Shown here: positions 1-8,799 of the stretch, one piece after another
Layout of the letters: the number at the start of each line of letters is the position of its first letter
Numbering within the stretch: position 1 is the first letter of the stretch
NCBI GenBank assembly: GCA_030527015.1
Contig: JAUNBR010000048.1
Coordinates: 1 to 34,479, forward strand
Origin: Planctomycetia bacterium
GTDB taxonomy: Bacteria; Planctomycetota; Planctomycetia; Pirellulales; Thermoguttaceae
DNA: 34,479 nt
Direction of reading: 5' to 3'
Notes under the pieces: generated by a model
Database searches by the model: none
Told to the model about the DNA's origin: nothing
What the model saw: only the letters and a program-made list of their open reading frames with translations
Position numbers and translations under genes: made by a program

Positions 1-92
1 CGATAACCCCCAGCTTCTCCGACATTTTTACTTCACTAAAAAATGCCTGCCGTCAAAATCTCTCAAAACAAAAACTTAACAGAAAAAATCCT
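1..92 (-). repeat. Dispersed inverted-repeat element, cut by window start
   Basis: Divergent copy lacking its R terminus at the window edge. It is nearly identical to the next copy, at a period of 107 bp. Confidence 0.75.
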
Positions 93-93
93 C

Positions 94-194
94 ATACACC
101 CGACGCACGATAACCCCCAGCTTCTCCGACATTTTTACTTCACTAAAAAATACCCGCCGTCAGAATCTCTCAAAACGAAAACTTAACAGAAAAT
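94..194 (-). repeat. Dispersed inverted-repeat element, tandem copy
   Basis: Starts ACACCCGACGCACGATAA and repeats the sequence of 1-92 with a few substitutions, giving a tandem pair. Confidence 0.75.
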
Positions 195-208
195 CCGTAA
201 AAAATCTG

Positions 209-333
209 ATACTTACTTTAAATTTCCATTTTTTACTGCGCCGAAACCCAGCGTTTCCACGAAGCAAAAAAGCCACCCGCCTGTCTGTCAGCAGACACGG
301 AACGCAAAATTTTATCGTACATCGGATATAAAA
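209..333 (+). repeat. Dispersed inverted-repeat element, long form
   Basis: About 125 bp. An extra arm CTGTCTGTCAGCAGAC sits between the inner stem and the R end. Its R end is 4 nt from the stop of the isomerase gene. Confidence 0.85.
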
Positions 334-337
334 TTCA

Positions 338-1189
338 TCACCAACACAAATTCCGAAAAAACTCTAGTGCTTTCCGACCTGCGTCATCTGGATTTTCTTG
401 GAAAGGATAAAGTTCCACGGTAATGAACCCAGAATATCCTGTGGAAGAAATGGTTTTCAGAATGGGAGGAAAATCGATTACGCCTTCCCCCGGGATGAGG
501 TGATGGTGAACACGTGTGGCAGAAATATCCTCGATATGATAATGCCGAATATATTTCGCCAGCTGCGGAATCCAGTAAAGAATATCATCTTCCACACAAA
601 ACGCGTGCCCGAGATCAAAATTAAGTCCGACACGTGAAGAATCGATTTTTTCAATAAATTCCAAAAATTGCTCGCACTTCTCGATTAAAAGCGCAGGTTC
701 CGGCTCAATTAAAAGATCCACACCACATTTTTCAGCCACTTCCACGCAGGGCATAAATTCTTCGTAAAAAATCGCCAGTGCTTCTTTTCGCGACATACCT
801 TCCGGCAGCGGCCCGCCCGGCTCCGTCTGAATGCTTGGCGCACGAAGCTCTGAGGCTAAATTTAAAACACGTTTTGTGTGTTCCCGACGTAACGCACGGT
901 AAGGGGCATATGGCTCAATCCATGATGGATAAATATATGTCTGGCGCGTGTCCGCGACAGCGTTCATCATAAATGCATTAATATTCGAAATTTCCAAATG
1001 ATTTTCTTCCAGGCATTTCAAAATTTTAGTTTTTTGCTCAGGAAGAAGACTGACGGGATACGCATGAGGAACATCCGCCAGTAATTCCATTCCAGTATAT
1101 CCCAGTGAGGCGATTCTTTGGATACACTCTTCCACAGAAAAAAGACGATAAGCATTCGAACTGTATGCAAATTTTATTTTTTCGGACAT
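338..1189 (-). CDS. Sugar phosphate isomerase/epimerase-like TIM-barrel protein
   Basis: A 283-residue protein of the xylose-isomerase-like / AP-endonuclease-2 TIM-barrel superfamily, whose members are usually metal-dependent sugar isomerases or epimerases. Visible metal-site candidates are Glu162 in LLIEPEPALLIE, Asp192 in NFDLGHAF, His218 in RHYHIEDI and Glu259 in ITVELYPF, in the order and spacing expected of the fold. An N-terminal SVEECIQRIASLGYTGMEL helix-strand is typical. No signal peptide or membrane segment is seen, so it is probably cytoplasmic. The ATG at 1189 is preceded by AAAGG with a good spacer. The stop lies 4 nt from the R end of a dispersed repeat (209-333). The fold is clear but the substrate cannot be read from the sequence. 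No neighbouring sugar kinase or transporter helps. Confidence 0.85.
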   Translation of the reverse strand: MSEKIKFAYSSNAYRLFSVEECIQRIASLGYTGMELLADVPHAYPVSLLPEQKTKILKCLEENHLEISNINAFMMNAVADTRQTYIYPSWIEPYAPYRALRREHTKRVLNLASELRAPSIQTEPGGPLPEGMSRKEALAIFYEEFMPCVEVAEKCGVDLLIEPEPALLIEKCEQFLEFIEKIDSSRVGLNFDLGHAFCVEDDILYWIPQLAKYIRHYHIEDISATRVHHHLIPGEGVIDFPPILKTISSTGYSGFITVELYPFQENPDDAGRKALEFFRNLCW

Positions 1190-1288
1190 TTTAGCCTTTC
1201 AACTTTTTTTACAAAAAACAGAGAAAAAATCTTGAAATTTAAATAAACTGAATGACAGAAAAAACCAGATATTAAAAGAGTTAACGGT

Positions 1289-1396
1289 TTTATATCCGAT
1301 ACACTATAAAATTCCGCATCCACGGCATTTTGCTTCGCTGAAAATGCCTGTTTTCAGAGCCGAAAAAAACGAAAATTTAAAGTGGAACCAGTATAT
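1289..1396 (-). repeat. Dispersed inverted-repeat element
   Basis: Full-length copy: R end ATATCCGATACACTATAAA, inner stem GGCATTTT/AAAATGCC, L end TTTAAAGTGGAACCAGTATA. The L end runs into a mirrored TATACTG, making CAGTATATACTG. Confidence 0.9.
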
Positions 1397-1439
1397 ACTG
1401 CATATACTGAGTATAAATTATATGAAAATCATATGTACA

Positions 1440-1561
1440 AAAATAAATTCCTTAAATTTTGAATTTATTTTAAACCAAAAACATGAAACGTCAAGAGATA
1501 TAAACATACAGATTTTCAGAAATCCGTATGCCAGACGAATTTCCACTGGAAAATATCTCTG
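1440..1561. other. Palindrome-rich spacer segment
   Basis: Perfect 11-bp hairpin (1440-1450 with 1461-1471), then an 8-bp stem AGAGATAT/ATATCTCT (1494-1501 with 1553-1560). That stem encloses CATACAGATTT/AAATCCGTATG (1505-1530, one mismatch) and a short CCAG/CTGG arm. It looks like a three-way junction; no known RNA is recognised. Confidence 0.4.
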
Positions 1562-1586
1562 GTTCCATTATAATATAAATTAAATT

Positions 1587-1681
1587 TATACATAAATTTC
1601 CGCTTTCTCGGCATTTTTCTTCACTGAAAATGCCTGTTTTAAGGGCCATAAACACGGAAATTTAAGTGGGTTCTGTATATA
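1587..1681 (-). repeat. Dispersed inverted-repeat element
   Basis: Slightly shortened at the R end; inner stem GGCATTTTTCTTCACTGAAA and L end are present. It lies 86 bp before the toroid-protein gene. Confidence 0.85.
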
Positions 1682-1767
1682 CCGGTCCATAAATTTTCGT
1701 TCTGTAATTCACAAAAAATACAGAAAATGGCTCCAATTACCCTCTGTCTCTTTACTTATAAATTATA

Positions 1768-3519
1768 ATGTCAAAAAATGTACCTTTTTTAGATGAAATT
1801 CTTAACGCAGCGGAACATGAGGAGAAGGTACGCCGTGATATTCTGGTAAAACCGTCAGATACAGAAGGAAAGAAAACCGTTCTGGAGATTTTGGTAAATC
1901 CGCTGGATGATCTGGAAGTTCAAGAGAATCCATTTCCTCTGTATTTTGGTTTTTTAGCGAGTTTTGCGCTGCATGTGGTAATCTTTCTTGTTCTGGCGTT
2001 TTGGTCTAAACCCGAAGAGGGTCAGGGAGGAACAGGTCTTGTATTCGAAATGACATTCGGAGAGGCCATGACGGATCAGCTGAGTGAGGAAGATGGAATT
2101 TCCACGACGATTTTCCTCACGGAGGATCTGGATAAACAGACGAAAGCGGATACACCGCTGACGCATATCGAAGTGTCAGAGAAAAATGAAACGAAAGTAG
2201 AAATTATTCTCCCGGAAGACCCCACGGTAAAAGAAGAAAAAGAGCAGAAAAAAGCGGTGGAAGAGTCTGATTCTGAAGTTTCTGAAGATAATCCCTCAAA
2301 AACTAAATCAGAAGCAGGGTCCTCTTCTGCACATTCATCGGATGAAAATGGAGGAGGATCGGCAAAAATGGGAGAAAACGCCACATTTCCTCGTTCAGGA
2401 ACGCTGGAAGGGAGAACAGATCCTGAAATACGTGAAAGAATGATGCAGGATCCAGCCACAGGCCCGACTCGTTCCAGTGAAGAAGCCGTTTTACGTGGTT
2501 TACGGTGGCTGGAAGCACATCAGCAGATCGATTCAGAACGTCCAGGATGGGGCGGCTGGACATTTCATCTGGAAAATTGTGCTTCATGTCGTGGAAAATG
2601 CAGAAATCCAGGAGAAGAATATTCCACCACCGGCGCGACAGCTCTCGCTCTGCTGGCCATGCTGGGGCACGGAAACACACGGGAACAGGGTGAATTTTCC
2701 CAGTCTGTCAGTAAAGGGCTTTATTATTTAAGTACGAAAGCCCGAAAAAGAAAGGGAATTCCTGGATATGATTTACGGGAAGGCACCATGTACGCACACT
2801 GCATGGCGACTTTAGCGATCTGCGAAGCTCTGATTATGGAAAAACAAAAAAAAGCAGAAAATCCCCTTTCCACAGAACAGGAAAACACTACGAAAGATGA
2901 CTTGGAAATTCTGGCACGAGGCGCAGTCGAATGGCTGGTATGGGCACAGGATCCACGTACGGGCGGATGGCGTTATGAACCCAAAACTCCAGGAGATGTC
3001 ACGCTGACGGTCTGGGCAATTATGGCTCTGAAAAGTGCCCGAATGGCGGGTTTCGAGATTCATTCTTCCACGATAAGTGGAATGGAACGCTTTTTATCCA
3101 GTGTTCAGTCGGAGGATGGCTCGCAATTTTCATATCGGCCAGATGAAGAACCGATTCGTTCCACCACAGCGATCGGTCTGACAGGTAAAATATTCCTCGG
3201 TGCACCACGAAACGCCCCTTTTTTACAGGAAGGTATCTCCCACCTGGGAAACTGGCGATTTTCCGCGACAGATCTTTATTATAATTATTACGCCACGCTG
3301 ACACTTCGGCATTATGGCGGCGAAACTTGGCGGAGGTGGAATCCGGGAATGAGAGATTTTTTGGTCGCCACGCAGTCATTTTCCGGACATGAAAATGGAA
3401 GCTGGTATTTTGATGAACCAGATAAAACTCATAATCGTCATGGCGGGCGGCTTTATACCACGTGTATGGCGATCATGATTCTGGAAGTGTATTACCGTTA
3501 CATGCCGATTTATCAGTAA
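1768..3519 (+). CDS. Membrane-anchored prenyltransferase/squalene-oxidase-like toroid protein
   Basis: 583 residues. Residues 1-57 are cytoplasm-like, about 58-80 form one transmembrane segment (FGFLASFALHVVIFLVLAFW), and 85-240 form a highly acidic Ser/Glu/Lys-rich linker. From about 241 to the end there are repeated helix pairs resembling the alpha/alpha toroid of prenyltransferases and squalene oxidases (VLRGLRWLEAHQ, TGATALALLAMLG, AVEWLVWAQDPRTGGWRYEP, YYNYYATLTLRHYGG). A CxxCxxxC cluster (Cys271, 274, 278) lies in the first repeat. The catalytic acid motif of squalene-hopene cyclase is not evident, so it is more likely a structural or binding toroid, as in many planctomycete hypothetical proteins. 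No Shine-Dalgarno is seen before ATG 1768, only an AT-rich TATAAATTATA stretch, so the start is plausible but not proven. Confidence 0.75.
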   Translation: MSKNVPFLDEILNAAEHEEKVRRDILVKPSDTEGKKTVLEILVNPLDDLEVQENPFPLYFGFLASFALHVVIFLVLAFWSKPEEGQGGTGLVFEMTFGEAMTDQLSEEDGISTTIFLTEDLDKQTKADTPLTHIEVSEKNETKVEIILPEDPTVKEEKEQKKAVEESDSEVSEDNPSKTKSEAGSSSAHSSDENGGGSAKMGENATFPRSGTLEGRTDPEIRERMMQDPATGPTRSSEEAVLRGLRWLEAHQQIDSERPGWGGWTFHLENCASCRGKCRNPGEEYSTTGATALALLAMLGHGNTREQGEFSQSVSKGLYYLSTKARKRKGIPGYDLREGTMYAHCMATLAICEALIMEKQKKAENPLSTEQENTTKDDLEILARGAVEWLVWAQDPRTGGWRYEPKTPGDVTLTVWAIMALKSARMAGFEIHSSTISGMERFLSSVQSEDGSQFSYRPDEEPIRSTTAIGLTGKIFLGAPRNAPFLQEGISHLGNWRFSATDLYYNYYATLTLRHYGGETWRRWNPGMRDFLVATQSFSGHENGSWYFDEPDKTHNRHGGRLYTTCMAIMILEVYYRYMPIYQ

Positions 3520-3585
3520 AAGGCGGATTCTTGTTTATAAAACTTCAGGTACACAAAACGGTCCTTCTATTTCTTGTACGCGGAA

Positions 3586-3686
3586 TCCCCTTTCATTTTC
3601 CGTTTCTTGCGAAACTCTAAAAGCTGCATTTTCAGCGAAAATCAAAACACCAGGAATCCGAAATTTATAGTGTATCGGATATAAAA
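3586..3686 (+). repeat. Dispersed inverted-repeat element, degenerate
   Basis: L end and inner stem eroded. The R end AAATTTATAGTGTATCGGAT is intact. Confidence 0.8.
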
Positions 3687-3816
3687 CACTTTTATCCGAA
3701 GACGCGCAGAAAGTATTTTGGACGTTTTTTACACAAAATTTCACTGGTCATCCTTTTATTTTTTATACATTACTTTATAATTCGTGCGTTTAGGCTGTTT
3801 CATTTTAATTAGGTAT

Positions 3817-3921
3817 TATACTCGATACACTATAATTATTCGTTTCCCCGGCATTTTTGCTTCACTGAAAATTTCGGCTTCCAGAGCCACTCAAAAAAGA
3901 AATTTAAAGTAAAACCAGTAT
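3817..3921 (-). repeat. Dispersed inverted-repeat element
   Basis: R end TATACTCGATACACTATAA, stem GGCATTTTTGCTTCACTGAA, L end TTTAAAGTAAAACCAGTA. The right inner-stem arm is altered (ATTTCGGC). Confidence 0.88.
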
Positions 3922-3929
3922 TTTTTTAT

Positions 3930-4107
3930 ACTCACTTTCACTTTAGATTTCAGCTCATGTGGTTTTTCAAAAAACGCTCATTTTTAGTGTGCCAGACATA
4001 TATGTAGTTTCATTTTTTTAATTTAAATTTTGCACGACCACAAAAACGGGCATTCCACGTCTGACGAAATACCGAAAAAGTGAAAATTCGTCGTGCATCA
4101 GAGATAA
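3930..4107 (+). repeat. Decayed dispersed element with interior expansion
   Basis: L-like start TTTCACTTTAGATTTC and R-like end GTGCATCAGAGATAAA are about 170 bp apart, with unfamiliar sequence between them. It sits directly upstream of the aminotransferase ribosome site. Confidence 0.45.
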
Positions 4108-4126
4108 ACATTTTCGCATTTTATTC

Positions 4127-4135
4127 AGGAGGAAC
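4127..4135 (+). promoter_or_regulatory. Strong Shine-Dalgarno of the aminotransferase
   Basis: AGGAGGAAC lies 5 nt before ATG 4141 and is near-perfectly complementary to the 16S rRNA tail. It decides the start. Confidence 0.85.
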
Positions 4136-4140
4136 TTCAC

Positions 4141-5340
4141 ATGCAAAATACTCTTTCTCGCAGAATTTCTGCCTTACAGCCATCCGCCACATTAACCATG
4201 GCCGCGAAAGCGAAAGAGTTAAAGGCCGCGGGACATACCGTTTATGATTTAAGTCTTGGGGAACCGGATTTTAATACTCCAGCGCATATCTGTAATGCAG
4301 CTCTGACTGCGATGAATGAGGGGAAAACGCATTATACCGTGGCCTCTGGAATTCCACAGTTAAAGGAAGCGATTATTCAGCAGTACACCCGGCGTCATGG
4401 ACTGGATTATTCCACCGCGAATGTCGTGGTAACGAATGGTGCGAAACATGCGCTGCATAATGTATTTACAGTTCTGATCGACGAAGGAGAAGAGGTCATC
4501 GTGCCCGCACCTTACTGGGTAAGTTATGCGGAACTAATTAAACTGGCTGGCGGAGTACCTGTAATCGTGGAAACCCGCCAGGAGAATAATTTTAAGGTCA
4601 CTCCTGAAGAGCTGCGCGCGGTCTGTACTCCCAAAACAAAATGTCTTTTACTGTGTAATCCTTCGAATCCCACCGGCTGTATGTATAATGGTGAAGAATT
4701 AGGCGCGCTGGCGGATGTCGTCCTGGAAAAAGATCTTTGGGTGGTCGCAGACGAAATCTATGAATGCCTGATTTATGGTGACACAAAATTTGTGAGTTTT
4801 CCCACCGTTCGTCCTGGTTTAACAGAACGTACATGCCTGATTAATGGTGTCAGTAAAACATACGCCATGACCGGCTGGCGAATCGGCTGGAGCATCGCAC
4901 CGACCGCCGTAACGAAATCCATGATTAGTCTTCAGAGTCAGGAAACCTCGAATCCCTGCAGCATTTCTCAGTATGCAGCTCTGGAAGCGATAAATGGTCC
5001 CCAAGAATGTGTGGCGGAAATGCTGGTGGAATTTAAAAAACGCCGTGAGTTTTGCGCAAAACGTATCGCGGAAATAGAAGGTCTTTCCTGTCCCGTCATG
5101 GGCGGTGCATTTTACGCCTTCTTTAATATAAAAGCATTTCTGGGAAAAACATATGGCGAAAAATTTATCGAAACGGATACAGAATGGTGCCTGGAATTAC
5201 TGGAGAAAAAAGGTGTCGCGCTGGTCATGGGAAGTGCTTTCGGTGCGCCCGGTTACGCTCGGGCAAGTTATGCCACGAGTTTAAATGTTCTGGAAGAAGC
5301 ATTTCTAAAAATCGAGGAATTTACAAAAGAAGCAAAATAA
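4141..5340 (+). CDS. aspC: Aspartate aminotransferase (class I/II PLP fold type I)
   Basis: 399 residues, full length for the family. It transfers the amino group between aspartate (or a similar amino acid) and 2-oxoglutarate in the cytoplasm. Visible features: LSLGEPDF near residue 37, the Asn region NPSNPTG at 173-179, Asp204 in VVADEIYE for the pyridoxal nitrogen, and the Schiff-base lysine Lys239 in NGVSKTYAMTGWRIGW. A substrate-carboxylate arginine lies near the C-terminus in PGYARASYATS. These motifs fit the Ib subgroup (Bacillus/Thermus type). The start is fixed by AGGAGGAAC at 4127-4135, the strongest ribosome site in the window. A hairpin terminator follows at 5551-5590. A related aromatic or prephenate aminotransferase activity cannot be excluded. 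Confidence 0.9.
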   Translation: MQNTLSRRISALQPSATLTMAAKAKELKAAGHTVYDLSLGEPDFNTPAHICNAALTAMNEGKTHYTVASGIPQLKEAIIQQYTRRHGLDYSTANVVVTNGAKHALHNVFTVLIDEGEEVIVPAPYWVSYAELIKLAGGVPVIVETRQENNFKVTPEELRAVCTPKTKCLLLCNPSNPTGCMYNGEELGALADVVLEKDLWVVADEIYECLIYGDTKFVSFPTVRPGLTERTCLINGVSKTYAMTGWRIGWSIAPTAVTKSMISLQSQETSNPCSISQYAALEAINGPQECVAEMLVEFKKRREFCAKRIAEIEGLSCPVMGGAFYAFFNIKAFLGKTYGEKFIETDTEWCLELLEKKGVALVMGSAFGAPGYARASYATSLNVLEEAFLKIEEFTKEAK

Positions 5341-5501
5341 TATTTCCCTCCGCGAGAAATAACGGCCTCTGGGGGGCAGCTTTCACAGCTTTTTAGTTTC
5401 CCCCCACCGGCACACAGAGCCGGCCAAAAACCACAGAGGTTTTCCGGCTTTCACAGCTTTTTAGACCGCGTAAAACTTAAATTTAAAGTAAAACCGAATA
5501 C
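5341..5501 (-). repeat. Aberrant element with internal direct repeats
   Basis: Only the L end AAATTTAAAGTAAAACCGAA (5477-5498) is typical. Ahead of it CTTTCACAGCTTTTTAG occurs twice (5380-5396, 5448-5464). Nested arms CCTCTG/CAGAGG and CCGGC/GCCGG (5407-5423) lie within and between the copies. Confidence 0.5.
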
Positions 5502-5550
5502 TTTACACGAATATATTATAAAACAGAAAATTTCAGAGTTTCATTAAACG

Positions 5551-5590
5551 GGGGTATTTCAGATCAGTGAAATACCCCTGCTCTTTTTCC
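5551..5590 (+). terminator. Hairpin terminator downstream of the aminotransferase
   Basis: GGGGTATTTCA and TGAAATACCCC form a perfect 11-bp stem with a GATCAG loop (5551-5578), followed 4 nt later by a CTTTTT-type T run. It is 210 bp past the aminotransferase stop and points away from it. No T run on the other side serves purL. Confidence 0.7.
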
Positions 5591-5645
5591 TTCAGCTATT
5601 TTGTTTTAAAACAGAAATTTCAGGTTTCTGAAAACTCCCGAAGCT

Positions 5646-5754
5646 TTATACTCGATACACTATAAAATTCTTGCTTCTCCAGCATTTTGCTTCGCCGAAA
5701 ATGTCTGCGGTCAGATCCACACAAAACGGAAATTTAAGGTGAAACCAGAGTATA
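5646..5754 (-). repeat. Dispersed inverted-repeat element
   Basis: Full length, with loop GCTTCGCCGAAA. It lies between the convergent aminotransferase and purL genes. Confidence 0.88.
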
Positions 5755-5846
5755 TTTCCCTGATTTTACTCACAAAATACCGAAACAGCCATCTTAAGTG
5801 AAAATTCCGTGAAAAACAAAAAATCCACCATGCGCCGAACATCCAT

Positions 5847-8780
5847 TTACCAATTTAACGGTGCCTGCCATGCTTTTTTAAGCGCTTTCAGATCCGCGGC
5901 AATTACCATTTTTTCATCATTCACATCTAAAACGCGCATCGCGTGCGATTTTTCCGTCATACCGACACGTGCCACAGGAATCCCCGCCTGTGTGAAAAAC
6001 GCGGTAAACGCCTCTGCATTTTCAGGTGTTACCTCACACAAAAAACGTGTGTTGGATTCACTGAAAAGTAAAATCGCGTTACATTCAGGACAGGTTCTGT
6101 CTCCATCATAAGGAACACATGCCAGTTCCAGATTCACGCCGATTTCTCCCGCGAAACCCATTTCCGCCGCGGCGACAGCCAGTCCACCTTCACTTAAATC
6201 ATGACATGCGCGCACCGTTCCTGCCGAAATGGCGGCATGCATGGCGGCAAATGTTTTTTTCGCCACGATAAAATCGACTTTCGGAACTTCTCCGCCCGAA
6301 CAATTTTCCACTAAACCAAAATGAGATCCTCCCATTTCATTCCGTGTCATGCCGACCTGGAACAGATAATTTCCTTCACCTTTCAGATCCATCGTCACGC
6401 ACTGATGCACGTCGCGCACCTGTCCCAGTGCACTTATCAGCAGAGACGGCGGAATACTGATCGGATCCTTCCCTTCCGGACGAAACTCATTATTTAAGCT
6501 GTCTTTTCCGCTGATAAACGGTGTCCCCAGAGCGAGAGACATGTCATGGCAGGCGATCGCGCTGCGTACCAGAGAACCTAAAGTCTCCGGTCTATCTGTC
6601 GTGCCCCAACAAAAATTATCCAAAATGGCGATTTTTGCTGGATCTGCACCCACCGCGACTGCATTTCTCAGAGCTTCATCAATCGCTGAAGCTGCCATCC
6701 AGTATGTATCATAATCCCCAAAACGCGGATTCATACCACAGGAAACCACCACTCCCTGGTAAGATTCAAAACGCGGGCGAATCACCGAAGCATCTCCTGG
6801 CCCGTCATTCTGTACCCCCACCAGCGGTTTAATCACACTTCCTCCCTGAACCTCATGGTCATACTGCCGCACGACCCAGTGTTTACTTGAGACATTATAA
6901 CTTCCGAGAATTCCCGTTAAAGTTTCCGTGTAATCTTCCCGAATCGGAATATCCATCGGCGTTACCGCAGGCGGAGCATAAGTCGCTTCCCGCACCACCG
7001 GCGGACGTCCATGATGCATAAAGTCCATTTCCAGATCTGCCACGACATGTTCCCCATATTTCAGCATCAGACGTCCCGTGGGCACGAATCGCCCGATCAC
7101 CGTGGCTTCCACGTCTTCCGACTTACACAGTGCTTCCAGTTCCGGCCATTTTTCTTCTGGAACAGAAAAAACCATACGTTCCTGCGCTTCAGAAATCCAC
7201 ATTTCCGAATAAGAAATACCTTCATATTTTAATGGAATTTTTTCCAGCCAGACTTCCGCGCCGATCTCTTCTCCCATTTCACCCACCGCGCTGGAAAAAC
7301 CACCTGCTCCGCAGTCCGTCACGGCAGTATAAAGCCCACGATCACGCGCCTCAAGAAGAATATCCAGCGTCATTTTTTCAGTAATCGCATTTCCGATCTG
7401 AACTGCTCCGCCGGAAAGTGATTCACTTTCATGAGTCAGCTCCGCAGAACTAAAAGTCGCACCGTGAATGCCGTCCCGACCTGTCCGCCCACCCACGGCC
7501 ACAATTAAATCACCCGGATATGTCTTCTTAAAAGATTTATCCACAGGAATAATACCCAAATTTCCACAGTAAACCAGCGGATTCCCCAGATAACGTTCAT
7601 CAAAATAAACCGCCCCGTTTATCGTGGGAATTCCCATCCGGTTTCCATAATCTCGCACGCCGGACACAACTCCCCGCATGACACGTTTAGGGTGAAGCAC
7701 TCCCGCAGGAATATCCTCCAGCGACATTTCAGGAGGCGCAAAACAAAAAACATCCGTATTACATATGGGTTTCGCTCCCATCCCAGTTCCCATGGGATCT
7801 CGAATCACACCGCCGATTCCTGTATTCGCCCCGCCGTATGGTTCCAGCGCAGACGGATGATTATGCGTTTCCACCTTAAAGGCCAGATTATAATCCGTGT
7901 CGAAGGTTACCACGCCCGCATTATCTTTAAACACACTGACGCACCAGTCATTTTCGCCAAGATTTTTTCGAATTTCCTCCGTGGCGGCAAAAATCGTTTC
8001 CTTCAGCATATTTTGAAAAGTGATTTCACGCTCATCATCTTTATACGCGATACGCCCGGCCAGGGTTTTATGCGAACAGTGTTCACTCCACGTCTGCGCC
8101 ACGGTTTCCAGCTCCACGTCCGTCGGATCCCGCTTCAGATCCTGAAAATATTTTTGAATCGTCTGCATTTCGACCAACGAAAGATATAACTGACCTTTCA
8201 GACTTAACGTTTTTAATGCCTCTTCATCCATTTCACGAATCGGCACCGTCACCAGCTGAAATTCATACGGCGTCCCCACTTCCAGATGCGTAAAGGTAAA
8301 AGGACCACGCACCACCTGCTCGATCGCGTCATTCGCAAGAACTTTCCAGCACAATTTCTCGATCCGTGCCTCATCCAGACCGGTTAAATGATATTTCCGA
8401 AACGTCCGAACTTCCTCCGCAGTGACGCCAAAATCAGAAATCGCCGTCTTCGCACTCATGGCCACCGGATCCATCACTCCAGGTTTTGGCAAAACATGCA
8501 CGATCACAGCAGAATCATTCTCCACCTGCTGCGCCAATTCAGAAAGTGGAAAAACCACCGTCTCTTCCACCACCATGTCCGCCAGAAGATTTTTGGCAAT
8601 TTTTTCGACTTCTTCTCGGTTTAAATCGCCCTGTAACAAATAACCGCGGCCAGTACGAACACCGATATTCTGTCTTTCCGTTTCCGGCACTAATCCCAGC
8701 GCGAATATCTCCGCCATGACCTCTTCCGCCAAGTTATCTTTTTCGCTTTTTTTTGGATATATATCAATTTCCCAGAGCAT
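5847..8780 (-). CDS. purL: Phosphoribosylformylglycinamidine synthase with PurS-like N-terminus
   Basis: 977 residues. It makes FGAM from FGAR, ATP and glutamine-derived ammonia in purine synthesis. Residues 1-80 and about 88-160 look like two PurS-fold repeats (second one: VHVLPKPGVMDPVAMSAKTA). The synthase follows, with TWSEHCSHKTLAGRI at 230-244 and ETHNHPSALEPYGGANTGIG from 304. Later come AVGADPAKIAILDNFCWG, the second-lobe motif FISGKDSLNNEF and RACHDLSEGGLAVA. It is longer than small PurL (about 740) and shorter than the fused large enzyme (about 1300). The C-terminal glutaminase is missing, so a separate PurQ must supply ammonia; none is in the window. ATG 8780 has GGAAAGG about 5 nt upstream and a candidate promoter at 8800-8828. 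Confidence 0.95.
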   Translation of the reverse strand: MLWEIDIYPKKSEKDNLAEEVMAEIFALGLVPETERQNIGVRTGRGYLLQGDLNREEVEKIAKNLLADMVVEETVVFPLSELAQQVENDSAVIVHVLPKPGVMDPVAMSAKTAISDFGVTAEEVRTFRKYHLTGLDEARIEKLCWKVLANDAIEQVVRGPFTFTHLEVGTPYEFQLVTVPIREMDEEALKTLSLKGQLYLSLVEMQTIQKYFQDLKRDPTDVELETVAQTWSEHCSHKTLAGRIAYKDDEREITFQNMLKETIFAATEEIRKNLGENDWCVSVFKDNAGVVTFDTDYNLAFKVETHNHPSALEPYGGANTGIGGVIRDPMGTGMGAKPICNTDVFCFAPPEMSLEDIPAGVLHPKRVMRGVVSGVRDYGNRMGIPTINGAVYFDERYLGNPLVYCGNLGIIPVDKSFKKTYPGDLIVAVGGRTGRDGIHGATFSSAELTHESESLSGGAVQIGNAITEKMTLDILLEARDRGLYTAVTDCGAGGFSSAVGEMGEEIGAEVWLEKIPLKYEGISYSEMWISEAQERMVFSVPEEKWPELEALCKSEDVEATVIGRFVPTGRLMLKYGEHVVADLEMDFMHHGRPPVVREATYAPPAVTPMDIPIREDYTETLTGILGSYNVSSKHWVVRQYDHEVQGGSVIKPLVGVQNDGPGDASVIRPRFESYQGVVVSCGMNPRFGDYDTYWMAASAIDEALRNAVAVGADPAKIAILDNFCWGTTDRPETLGSLVRSAIACHDMSLALGTPFISGKDSLNNEFRPEGKDPISIPPSLLISALGQVRDVHQCVTMDLKGEGNYLFQVGMTRNEMGGSHFGLVENCSGGEVPKVDFIVAKKTFAAMHAAISAGTVRACHDLSEGGLAVAAAEMGFAGEIGVNLELACVPYDGDRTCPECNAILLFSESNTRFLCEVTPENAEAFTAFFTQAGIPVARVGMTEKSHAMRVLDVNDEKMVIAADLKALKKAWQAPLNW

Positions 8781-8799
8781 GATGACCTTTCCATCTAAT

